From assembly GCA_023430145.1 (NCBI GenBank), contig JAEZCD010000002.1, forward strand, positions 1 to 20,057: a stretch of 20,057 bases of DNA, in the 5' to 3' direction. Shown in pieces: positions 14,826 through 20,057 of this stretch (its first letter is position 1; each line of letters begins with the position of its first letter). Source of the DNA: Pseudomonadota bacterium. GTDB taxonomy: Bacteria; Pseudomonadota; Alphaproteobacteria; Rhizobiales; Methylopilaceae. Below the pieces are notes generated by a model. That model worked only from the letters and a program-made list of their open reading frames with translations. It ran no database searches and was not told where the DNA came from. A program made the translations under genes and the position numbers.

Positions 14826-14921
14826 CTGGGTCCCCTTCCCGCGCCTTCGGCGCGCCGGGGACGACACCGCGTTTCCGTGGTGGCGTCCCCGGCCGGGCGA
14901 AGCTCGGGGAAGGGGACCCAG
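14826..14921. repeat. Composite palindromic repeat between hydrolase and rhodanese genes
   Basis: Outer arms of 15 bp (14826-14840 / 14907-14921, core GGGTCCCCTTCCC) and inner arms of 10 bp, GCCGGGGACG (14854-14863) and CGTCCCCGGC (14884-14893), nest symmetrically. Small hairpins such as GCGCC-TTC-GGCGC lie within. It resembles two opposed copies of one repeat unit, parallel in build to the element at 11451-11578 but different in sequence. It fills most of the 205-bp gap 14767-14971 and could terminate hydrolase transcription. Confidence 0.75.
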
Positions 14922-14971
14922 GCTTTCTGCCCTTGCTGGTTGCGCCTGCCATTCTCGTCCCAGGAGACACC

Positions 14972-16537
14972 GTGTCCAAGTCCATCACCCCCGCCGACGC
15001 CAAGACGATCCTGCATGCGCCCGGCGAGGTCGCGTTCCTCGATGTCCGCGAGGCGGGCGAGTTCGGCGAGGGGCATCCGCTGTTCGCCGTCCCCTGCGCC
15101 TACAGCGCGCTCGAGACCGAGGCGCCCGCTCTCGTGCCGCGGCGGGGTGTGCCGATCCTCCTGATCGACGGCGGCGACGGCGTCGCCGAGCGCGCGGCGC
15201 GGCGCCTCGCCGAGCTCGGCTATTCGGACGTCTCGGTGATCGCCGGCGGCACGCCGGCCTGGAGCGCGGCGGGCTTCACGCTCTTCAAGGGCGTCAACGT
15301 GCCGACGAAAACCCTCGGCGAGCTCGCCGAGCGCGCCTGGCACGTGCGCTCGGTGAGCGCGCAGGAGTTCGCGCGCTGGCAGCGCGAGGGCGTGCCGCAC
15401 CTGTTGTTCGACGCCCGCCCCCCGGCCGAGCATCGGAAGATGGCGGTGCCGGGCGGCGAGTGCCTGCCGAACGGCGAGCTGCTGCACCGGCTCGCCGCGG
15501 TGGCGAGCGATCCGGACGTGCCGATCGTCGTCCACTGTGCCGGGCGTACCCGCAGCCTCGTCGGCGCGGCGGGTCTCCTGCTCGGCGGCGTGCCGAACCC
15601 CGTCTTCGCGCTCGAGAACGGCACGCAGGGCTGGGCGCTCGCGGGCCTCGAACTGGTGCACGGCCGCGTCGCGCCGCCGATGCCGGAGCTCGATGCAGAG
15701 GCCAGGCAGGCGAGCCGCGGCCGGGCGAGAGCGCTGGCGCAGGGCAAGAAGATCGACTGGATCGACGCCGTCCGGGTCGAGCAGCTCGCCGCCGACCCGG
15801 ACCGCAGCCTGTTCGCCTTCGACGTCCGCTCGCCCGAGGAGCACGCCGCCGGGGCACCGAAGGGGTTCGTGCATGCGCTCGGCGGGCAGCTCGTGCAGGC
15901 GACCGACCGCTGGGTCGGCGTTCGCCGGGCCAGAATCGTGCTCGCCGACGACACGGGGATGCGGGCGACGCTCGCGGCGGTCTGGCTGGCGATGATCGGC
16001 TACGAGGTTTTCGTGCTGCCGGAGATCGACCGGCTACCGGCCGGCTGGGGGATTTCCCGCGCCATCCCGCCCGCCCCGGAGCCGCTGCCGGAGGTCTCGG
16101 CCGCCGAGGCGCTGGCGCGCGCCGAAAAGGGCGCCGCGCTGCTCGACCTGCGGCCGTCGATAGAGTTCCGCGAGAACCATCTCGCCGGCGCGCGCTGGGC
16201 GATCCGGCCGCGGCTCGGGGCTCTCGGCCCCGCCGCCGATCGCCCCGTCATGCTCACCGGTGATCCGGAGATCACGGCACTCGCCGCGAAGGATCTTCGC
16301 GAGATGGGCGTGAAAGACATCGTCCGCGTCGGCGGCGATCCGAAAGCCTGGCGGGCCGCCGGGCTGCCGGTCGAATCGACGCCGGATGTTCCGAGCGACG
16401 CCGAGGCGATCGACTACCTGTTCTTCGTGCACGACCGGCACGACGGCAATCTCGATGCCGCTCGGCGATATCTCGCCTGGGAGCACGGTCTGATCGCCCA
16501 GCTCGACGCCGAAGAGCGGGCCGAGTTCAGGCTCTGA
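14972..16537 (+). CDS. Four-domain rhodanese-like sulfurtransferase
   Basis: A 521-residue cytoplasmic protein made of four rhodanese-like domains (about 5-105, 125-225, 262-355, 374-468) and a conserved-looking C-terminal tail (VHDRHDGNLDAARRYLAWEHGLIAQL). Each domain shows the LxDxR entry strand (FLDVREAGEFG, LFDARPPAEHR, AFDVRSPEEHA, LLDLRPSIEFR). Only domain 2 has a catalytic loop with cysteine: VHCAGRTRS, Cys189. The matching loops in domains 1, 3 and 4 (LIDGGDG, LADDTGMRA, MLTGDPEIT) lack Cys. One active and three scaffold or substrate-binding domains is the expected arrangement. Sulfur donor and acceptor are unknown. The start is GTG 14972 with AGGAG 5 bp upstream; the frame is open upstream to 14579 inside the hydrolase gene, but that part is not rhodanese. 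It is convergent with the GST gene, 24 bp apart. Confidence 0.92.
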   Translation: MSKSITPADAKTILHAPGEVAFLDVREAGEFGEGHPLFAVPCAYSALETEAPALVPRRGVPILLIDGGDGVAERAARRLAELGYSDVSVIAGGTPAWSAAGFTLFKGVNVPTKTLGELAERAWHVRSVSAQEFARWQREGVPHLLFDARPPAEHRKMAVPGGECLPNGELLHRLAAVASDPDVPIVVHCAGRTRSLVGAAGLLLGGVPNPVFALENGTQGWALAGLELVHGRVAPPMPELDAEARQASRGRARALAQGKKIDWIDAVRVEQLAADPDRSLFAFDVRSPEEHAAGAPKGFVHALGGQLVQATDRWVGVRRARIVLADDTGMRATLAAVWLAMIGYEVFVLPEIDRLPAGWGISRAIPPAPEPLPEVSAAEALARAEKGAALLDLRPSIEFRENHLAGARWAIRPRLGALGPAADRPVMLTGDPEITALAAKDLREMGVKDIVRVGGDPKAWRAAGLPVESTPDVPSDAEAIDYLFFVHDRHDGNLDAARRYLAWEHGLIAQLDAEERAEFRL

Positions 16538-16561
16538 AGCGCGGCGCCCTCGCCGCCAGCC

Positions 16562-17191
16562 TCACGACGACGGCGGGATGAAGGGCTGCGCGATCTTGTG
16601 GAACGCCGGCATCGCCTCGAGCTTCTCGGCATGCGCGCGCAGTGCCGGGAGCCTCTCAATGGGCGCGAGGCCCGGATGCGCGTCGGCGATGAAGCGCAGG
16701 GCGGTGGCGACGGCGATGTCGGCATGCCCGATCCGGTCGCCGAACCAATAGTCGCTGTCGCGCGCCGCGCGATCGGCCTCGAGCGCCTCGAGCACGCGGC
16801 CGATCTGGCCGCGGCAGCGCTCGACCCAGAGGTCGGAAACCTGTTCGTGCAGCCGCTTCTCGTAGAACAGGCTGACCGCCTTGTCGGCCATCCCGGTCGC
16901 CAGCGCCGCGACCTTCAGGGCCCTGCGGCGGTCGGGCTCGGCAGCCGGGAACATCGCCCGCCCGGGCCCGACGCGGCTGTCGAGATAGTCGAGGATGCTG
17001 TGGCTCTCGATCAGCACCTCGCCGTCGTCGAGCACCAGGGTCGGCACGCGGCCGAGCGGATTGTAGGCGCGGAGCTTCTCCGCATCGCCGAAGGTCGACC
17101 AGGGCCGATGCTCGAAGTCCATGTCGTAGAGCGTCAGGGCGATGCCGACGCGGCGGACGAAGGGGGAATCGTACTGGCCGATGAGAATCAT
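16562..17191 (-). CDS. Glutathione S-transferase family protein
   Basis: A 209-residue soluble GST. The N-terminal thioredoxin-fold domain (about 1-80) begins MILIGQYDSPFVRRV, with Ser9 as the candidate glutathione-activating residue, then NPLGRVPTLVLDDGEVLIESHSILDYLD (44-71), the classic cis-Pro and E-S glutathione-binding stretch. The helical C-terminal domain contains GHADIAVATALRF, the N-capping box/hydrophobic staple region of GSTs. It likely conjugates or reduces electrophiles with glutathione; the substrate is unknown. An AGGCGAG ribosome site lies just before ATG 17191. The upstream region on this strand is the repeat-rich gap; downstream it faces the rhodanese gene. Confidence 0.92.
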   Translation of the reverse strand: MILIGQYDSPFVRRVGIALTLYDMDFEHRPWSTFGDAEKLRAYNPLGRVPTLVLDDGEVLIESHSILDYLDSRVGPGRAMFPAAEPDRRRALKVAALATGMADKAVSLFYEKRLHEQVSDLWVERCRGQIGRVLEALEADRAARDSDYWFGDRIGHADIAVATALRFIADAHPGLAPIERLPALRAHAEKLEAMPAFHKIAQPFIPPSS

Positions 17192-17325
17192 GCGCTCGCC
17201 TGTGTCGGCAACCGGGGTGGGGAACCGTCTTTACGATAGAGGCGCCCGGATTCGTAGGGGACGAGCGATGCATGGTGGGCGATCGGCGGATGCGGGACCG
17301 GCAGAGGCGACGCACCTGCGCTCCG

Positions 17326-17410
17326 CTCGTCATCCTGCGGCTCGACCGGACCCGCCTCGTCATCCTGCGGCTCGACCGCACCCGCCTCGTCATCCTGCGG
17401 CTCGACCGCA
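17326..17410. repeat. 30-bp tandem repeat, nearly three copies
   Basis: Units start at 17326, 17356 and 17386, each beginning CTCGTCATCCTGCGGCTCGA. Units 1 and 2 differ by one base; unit 3 keeps 25 bases and then changes into GGATCC. Unit length is a multiple of three, so reading frames through it show spurious ten-residue repeats (VEPQDDEAG on the minus strand). The third unit forms the first arm of the palindrome at 17392-17414, suggesting the array grew from part of that element. Confidence 0.9.
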
Positions 17411-17466
17411 GGATCCATCTTCGCGGCGGTGCCGGAAAAGTTGGATCCCGCGCTTTCGCGCAGGAT
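17392..17466. repeat. Two palindromes linked by an inverted GGATCC-containing spacer
   Basis: ATCCTGCGG-CTCGA-CCGCAGGAT (17392-17414) is a perfect 9-bp-arm hairpin. ATCCCGCGC-TTTC-GCGCAGGAT (17445-17466) is a near-perfect one, with a single mismatch, and ends in TGACG like the palindrome at 1-21. Between them GGATCCATCTT (17411-17421) and AAGTTGGATCC (17438-17448) are inverted copies with one mismatch. The whole is a nested symmetrical element of the dispersed intergenic type. Confidence 0.8.
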
Positions 17467-17516
17467 GACGACCGGGGGAGGGATGACGGGCCGAGGAAGG
17501 ATGACGCGCGACAGCG
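17463..17516. repeat. 18-bp imperfect tandem repeat, three copies
   Basis: GGATGACG recurs at 17463, 17481 and 17499 with an exact 18-bp period; the remaining ten bases of each unit are purine/GC-rich and only loosely similar. It starts at the right end of the second palindrome and stops about 13 bp before the TTGACA box of the DUF899 promoter, so it could also affect that promoter. Confidence 0.7.
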
Positions 17517-17528
17517 ATCGAAAGCCGG

Positions 17529-17567
17529 TTGACAGCCCGGCGAAAACACTTAACCTATTAGTTAAGT
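17529..17567 (+). promoter_or_regulatory. Promoter with ArsR-like operator for the DUF899 gene
   Basis: TTGACA (17529-17534) is a perfect -35; TAACCT (17551-17556) at 16 bp spacing is a partial -10. The -10 is covered by the inverted repeat ACTTAAC-N6-GTTAAGT (17548-17567), whose AT-rich TTAAC/GTTAA arms stand out and resemble ArsR/SmtB-family operators. Overlap with the -10 suggests repression. The gene starts 35 bp downstream. The regulator identity is inferred, and no ArsR gene is present in the window. Confidence 0.6.
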
Positions 17568-17602
17568 AATGGCGGCCGGTCGTCGCCGAACAGGAGGCAA
17601 GC

Positions 17603-18361
17603 ATGCAGCACGAAGTCGTATCGCAGGAGAAATGGCTGGAGGCGCGAATGGCGCTGTTCGCCAAGGAGAAGGCGCTCACCCATGCGCATGACGAGCTCGC
17701 TCGCGAACGGCGCGCGCTCCCGTGGGTGAAGGTGGAGAAGCCCTACCGGTTCGACGGGCCGTTCGGAAAACTGTCGCTGGCCGACCTGTTCGACGGCCGC
17801 AGCCAGCTTCTCATGCAACACTTCATGCTCGGCCCGGGCTGGGAGGCGGGCTGCCCCGGCTGCTCCTTCATGGCCGACCACGTCGACGCGGCGCGGCAGC
17901 ATTTCGAGCATGCCGACCTCTCCTTCGTCGCCGTCTCCCGCGCGCCCTTGGCCGAGATCCAGCGCTACAGGGAGCGCATGGGCTGGCAGTTTCCCTGGGT
18001 GTCCTCCTTCGGCAGCGACTTCAACTATGATTTCGGCGTTTCCTTCACAAAGGAACAGCTCGCCGCCGGGAAGGTCTTCTACAATTACGGCATGACGGAC
18101 GGTTATGACGAGCTGCAGGGCGTCAGCGTCTTCTATAAGGACGAGGCCGGAGACGTCTTCCATACCTATTCGACCTATTCGCGCGGCGCCGAGAGCTTCC
18201 TCGGCACGTTCATGTTCCTCGATCTCGTGCCGAAGGGCCGCAACGAGACGAGCACCATGAACTGGGTCCGCCGGCACGACGAGTACGAGGACGACGGCCG
18301 CACGCAGCCGCGGTCCGCGGCCGCAGCGCCGGCCTGCTGCCACGGCGAGAAGGCGGCGTAG
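17603..18361 (+). CDS. DUF899 family thioredoxin-like protein
   Basis: A 252-residue soluble protein of the DUF899 (PF05988) family, which has a thioredoxin-like fold and no firmly established reaction. Hallmarks: WLEARMALFAKEKALTHAHDELARERRALPWVKVEKPYRF at the N-terminus, FMLGPGWEAGCPGCSFMAD with a CPGC pair (Cys84, Cys87), VSRAPLAEIQRYRERMGW, SSFGSDFNYDFGVSF and FHTYSTYSRG. The two-Cys motif suggests redox activity. The C-terminal tail is Ala-rich and ends PACCHGEKAA, with another Cys pair that might bind metal or be incidental. AGGAGG sits 6 bp before ATG 17603. Family members are often encoded beside ArsR regulators and SRPBCC proteins; here only an ArsR-like operator remains. A strong hairpin follows the stop, so it is probably monocistronic. 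Confidence 0.92.
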   Translation: MQHEVVSQEKWLEARMALFAKEKALTHAHDELARERRALPWVKVEKPYRFDGPFGKLSLADLFDGRSQLLMQHFMLGPGWEAGCPGCSFMADHVDAARQHFEHADLSFVAVSRAPLAEIQRYRERMGWQFPWVSSFGSDFNYDFGVSFTKEQLAAGKVFYNYGMTDGYDELQGVSVFYKDEAGDVFHTYSTYSRGAESFLGTFMFLDLVPKGRNETSTMNWVRRHDEYEDDGRTQPRSAAAAPACCHGEKAA

Positions 18362-18381
18362 GCCCTCCCGCATCCTTCATC

Positions 18382-18413
18382 GCGGGCCGGCGCGTCGTCG
18401 CCGGCCCGCTTTC
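18382..18413 (+). terminator. Rho-independent terminator-like hairpin after the DUF899 gene
   Basis: Perfect 11-bp GC stem GCGGGCCGGCG / CGCCGGCCCGC (18382-18392 / 18399-18409) with a 6-base loop, followed by TTT. It starts 20 bp after the stop codon. The T-tract is short, but stem strength and position support termination. Confidence 0.7.
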
Positions 18414-18458
18414 CATTCGGCGCGGGCGAGCGGACGAGGTCTCGCCGACCTTCCCCAA

Positions 18459-18564
18459 GTCATTCCGACGGCACTCGCTGGCATACCGGGGTGCGCTCCG
18501 GATCATGCGGACATGCCCGCCGGCGCCGTATCGACGGCCGGCCGAAGCCCTGTCGCGGAATGAC
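18459..18564. repeat. 106-bp element bounded by GTCATTCCG inverted ends
   Basis: GTCATTCCG (18459-18467) and CGGAATGAC (18556-18564) are perfect 9-bp inverted ends. The GGAATGAC end matches that of the palindrome in the acetyltransferase 3' end and is typical of dispersed alphaproteobacterial intergenic repeats. No frame inside looks coding. It occupies half of the 274-bp gap 18362-18635, upstream of the oxidase subunit gene. Confidence 0.5.
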
Positions 18565-18635
18565 GCACGGCATTGATCGAAAGGCCGGGTTGCCGTAAAG
18601 GCTCGGGTCGTATCCGCGTCTTGGGGAACGTGACG

Positions 18636-18788
18636 ATGGCCGAGCACGGTGCGGTCGAATATCTGACCGCGACTGGGAACGACTACGACGAGCACCACCG
18701 CACCTATGCGGGGTTCCTCGCGCTCGCCAAATGGGGCACGATCTCGGTGCTCCTCGTGGTCGTACTGATGGCGATCTTCCTCCTCTGA
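18636..18788 (+). CDS. aa3-type cytochrome c oxidase subunit IV-like small membrane protein
   Basis: A 50-residue single-span membrane protein. The N-terminal half holds the family signature DYDEHHRTYAGFLALAKWG (COX4_pro_2 type) and the C-terminal half one transmembrane helix (TISVLLVVVLMAIFLL). Bacterial aa3 oxidase subunit IV proteins have this size and shape and pack against the oxidase core without redox centres. GGGGA lies about 9 bp before ATG 18636; the frame opens at 18573, but the extra 21 residues are not family-like. It lies 82 bp upstream of pntAA on the same strand and far from any oxidase core gene in this window, so it probably belongs to the transhydrogenase transcript. It might serve the oxidase in trans or associate with the transhydrogenase. 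Confidence 0.87.
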   Translation: MAEHGAVEYLTATGNDYDEHHRTYAGFLALAKWGTISVLLVVVLMAIFLL

Positions 18789-18870
18789 TCCTTTCGCCGC
18801 CGCCTGCCGCTTCGGGCGGGCGCGTTTCGACAGCTCGCCGCTTTCTCCCGATCCTTTCCGAGGAGATGCC

Positions 18871-20010
18871 ATGCGCATCGCCGTGCTTGCCGAGACCGAT
18901 GCGAACGAGGCGCGCGTCGCCGCGACGCCGGAAACGGTGAAGAAGCTCGCCGGCCTCGGCGCGACGGTGGCCGTCGTCGCCGGCGCCGGCGCCAAGGCGG
19001 GCATACCGGACGCGGAGTTCTCCGCCGCCGGCGCCGATGTCGTCGAGGGCGCCGCGGCCGCGGTGAGCGGCGCCGACATCGTGCTCTGCGTGCGCCGTCC
19101 CGCGCCCGAAACGCTCGCCGGCGCCAAGCCCGGCGTGCTCGTCGTCGGCATCATGGACCCGTATGGCCACGAGGCGGAGCTCTCGGCGCTCGCCCAGGCC
19201 GGGGCCACCGCGGTCGCCATGGAGCTGATGCCGCGCATCACGCGTGCGCAGGTCATGGACGTGCTGTCGAGCCAGGCCAACCTCGCCGGCTACCGGGCGG
19301 TGGTCGACGCCGCCGCCGCCTACGGCAGGGCGCTGCCGATGATGATGACGGCGGCCGGCACGGTGCCGGCGGCGCGCATCTTCGTCATGGGCGCCGGCGT
19401 CGCCGGCCTGCAGGCGATCGCCACCGCCCGCCGCCTCGGCGGCATCGTCACCGCCACGGACGTCCGCCCGGCGGCGAAGGAGCAGGTGGAGAGCCTCGGG
19501 GCGAAATTCATCGCCGTCGAGGACGAGGAGTTTCGACAGGCCGAGACCGCGGCCGGCTACGCCAAAGAGATGTCCGACGCCTACAAGGAGAAGCAGGCGG
19601 CGCTCGTCGCCGGCCATATCGCGCGGCAGGACATCGTCATCACCACCGCGCTGATCCCCGGCCGGCCGGCTCCCCGGCTGATCTCGGCCGCCATGGTCGC
19701 CTCGATGCGGCCGGGCTCGGTGATCGTCGACCTCGCGGTCGAGCGCGGCGGCAATGTCGAGGTGAGCGGCTCCGGCGAGGTCGTCGAGCAGGGCGGCGTC
19801 ACCGTGCTGCGCCACGCCAACGTCGCCGGCCGGCTCGCCGCCTCCGCCTCGGCGCTCTATGCCCGCAACCTCTACGCCTTCGTCGAGACGCTGATCGACA
19901 AGGCGACCAAGACCCTCGCCGTGAAGTGGGACGACGAGCTCGTGAAGGCCACCGCGCTGACCCGCGACGGCGCCGTCGTCCACCCGGCCTTCCAGCCGAA
20001 GGGAGCCTGA
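18871..20010 (+). CDS. pntAA: Re/Si-specific NAD(P)+ transhydrogenase subunit alpha, part 1 (NAD(H)-binding domain I)
   Basis: A 379-residue soluble subunit that binds NAD(H) on the cytoplasmic face of the proton-translocating transhydrogenase, which drives hydride transfer from NADH to NADP+ with the proton gradient. Visible residues: RAQVMDVLSSQANLAGYRA (125-142) with the conserved Gln135 near the nicotinamide, Rossmann loop VMGAGVAGLQAIATARRLGGIVTATDVRP (172-200), and the mobile-loop region from about 228 to 268 (YAKEMSDAYKEKQ, TTALIPGRPAP). Length matches the split-type alpha-1 subunit (about 380), as in Rhodospirillum, rather than the fused E. coli PntA. GAGGAG lies 6 bp before ATG 18871. 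A second start codon follows 3 bp after the stop, indicating the next subunit gene. It provides NADPH for biosynthesis and glutathione reduction. Confidence 0.97.
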   Translation: MRIAVLAETDANEARVAATPETVKKLAGLGATVAVVAGAGAKAGIPDAEFSAAGADVVEGAAAAVSGADIVLCVRRPAPETLAGAKPGVLVVGIMDPYGHEAELSALAQAGATAVAMELMPRITRAQVMDVLSSQANLAGYRAVVDAAAAYGRALPMMMTAAGTVPAARIFVMGAGVAGLQAIATARRLGGIVTATDVRPAAKEQVESLGAKFIAVEDEEFRQAETAAGYAKEMSDAYKEKQAALVAGHIARQDIVITTALIPGRPAPRLISAAMVASMRPGSVIVDLAVERGGNVEVSGSGEVVEQGGVTVLRHANVAGRLAASASALYARNLYAFVETLIDKATKTLAVKWDDELVKATALTRDGAVVHPAFQPKGA

Positions 20011-20013
20011 CCG

Positions 20014-20057
20014 ATGCTTCATCTCGCTCAGGTGACCGGCGTGACGCCGCAGGAGGC
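20014..20057 (+). CDS. pntAB: Partial: start of pntAB (transhydrogenase subunit alpha, part 2)
   Basis: ATG at 20014, with GGGAG 8 bp upstream, opens a frame MLHLAQVTGVTPQEA that runs off the window. Position 3 bp after pntAA and operon order in split-type transhydrogenases point to the small membrane subunit PntAB, which forms part of the proton channel with PntB. The 14 visible codons alone carry no diagnostic motif, so the call rests on context. Confidence 0.65.
   Translation, partial: MLHLAQVTGVTPQE

Noticed and set aside
14579..14971. Upstream extension of the rhodanese reading frame
   Set aside because: It runs through the hydrolase 3' end and a palindromic repeat and is not rhodanese-like; GTG 14972 has a good AGGAG.
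17326..17410. Tandem array considered as a CRISPR
   Set aside because: Units are directly contiguous without spacers, and no cas gene is present.
17188..17679. 163-residue minus-strand frame with VEPQDDEAG repeats
   Set aside because: Its repeats are produced by the 30-bp non-coding tandem array, and it overlaps the DUF899 promoter and start.
1..20057. Search for a defence system, prophage or toxin-antitoxin pair
   Set aside because: All sizeable genes have metabolic, transport or signalling motifs; no nuclease, helicase, reverse transcriptase, integrase or toxin signature was seen.

Overview
This is a GC-rich window with about fifteen complete genes and one partial gene. It probably comes from an alphaproteobacterium, most likely of the Rhizobiales/Hyphomicrobiales. 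The grounds are family-level: a tiny aa3-type cytochrome oxidase subunit IV gene directly upstream of a split-type transhydrogenase alpha gene (pntAA then pntAB), a multi-domain rhodanese, DUF899, ABC_sub_bind and BioF2-like genes, and several short palindromic intergenic repeats of the kind scattered through that order. No rRNA, tRNA, CRISPR array, phage or transposase gene was seen.

Layout. 102-3077 (-) encodes a membrane Cache-HAMP-GGDEF-(degenerate GGDEF)-EAL c-di-GMP protein. An AT-rich gap follows. 3421-5022 (+) is a GCS2-type glutamate-cysteine ligase-like protein; its 3' end overlaps by 59 bp the convergent gene at 4964-6178 (-), an ABC_sub_bind periplasmic binding protein. Behind that lie an MFS transporter (6326-7654, -) and an FAD-dependent oxidoreductase (7761-8960, -), possibly co-transcribed. 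Divergent from these is a BioF2/FemAB-like acetyltransferase (9125-10348, +), whose C-terminus runs through a palindromic repeat.

10350-13696 (-) holds a likely catabolic operon: a PdxA2-type dehydrogenase, then two tandem tartrate/D-malate dehydrogenase paralogs. Divergent from it is a fluoroacetate-dehalogenase-like alpha/beta hydrolase (13780-14766, +). A perfect 11+2+11 bp palindrome lies between the two start regions and is the best operator candidate in the window. The two tartrate dehydrogenase paralogs differ at the first substrate arginine of the family, so they probably do not share a substrate.

14972-16537 (+) is a four-domain rhodanese with a single catalytic cysteine, convergent with a glutathione S-transferase (16562-17191, -). 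The 410-bp gap 17192-17602 is packed with 30-bp and 18-bp tandem repeats and palindromes. It ends in a TTGACA box and an ArsR-like palindrome in front of a DUF899 thioredoxin-like gene (17603-18361, +), which has a strong hairpin after it. The right edge is the oxidase subunit IV gene (18636-18788), pntAA (18871-20010) and the start of pntAB, forming a proton-translocating transhydrogenase operon.

The genes do not form one obvious defence or mobile system. The part most worth following up is the divergent PdxA2/tartrate dehydrogenase/dehalogenase-like module with its palindrome. All functional calls rest on motif recognition by eye, without database searches.
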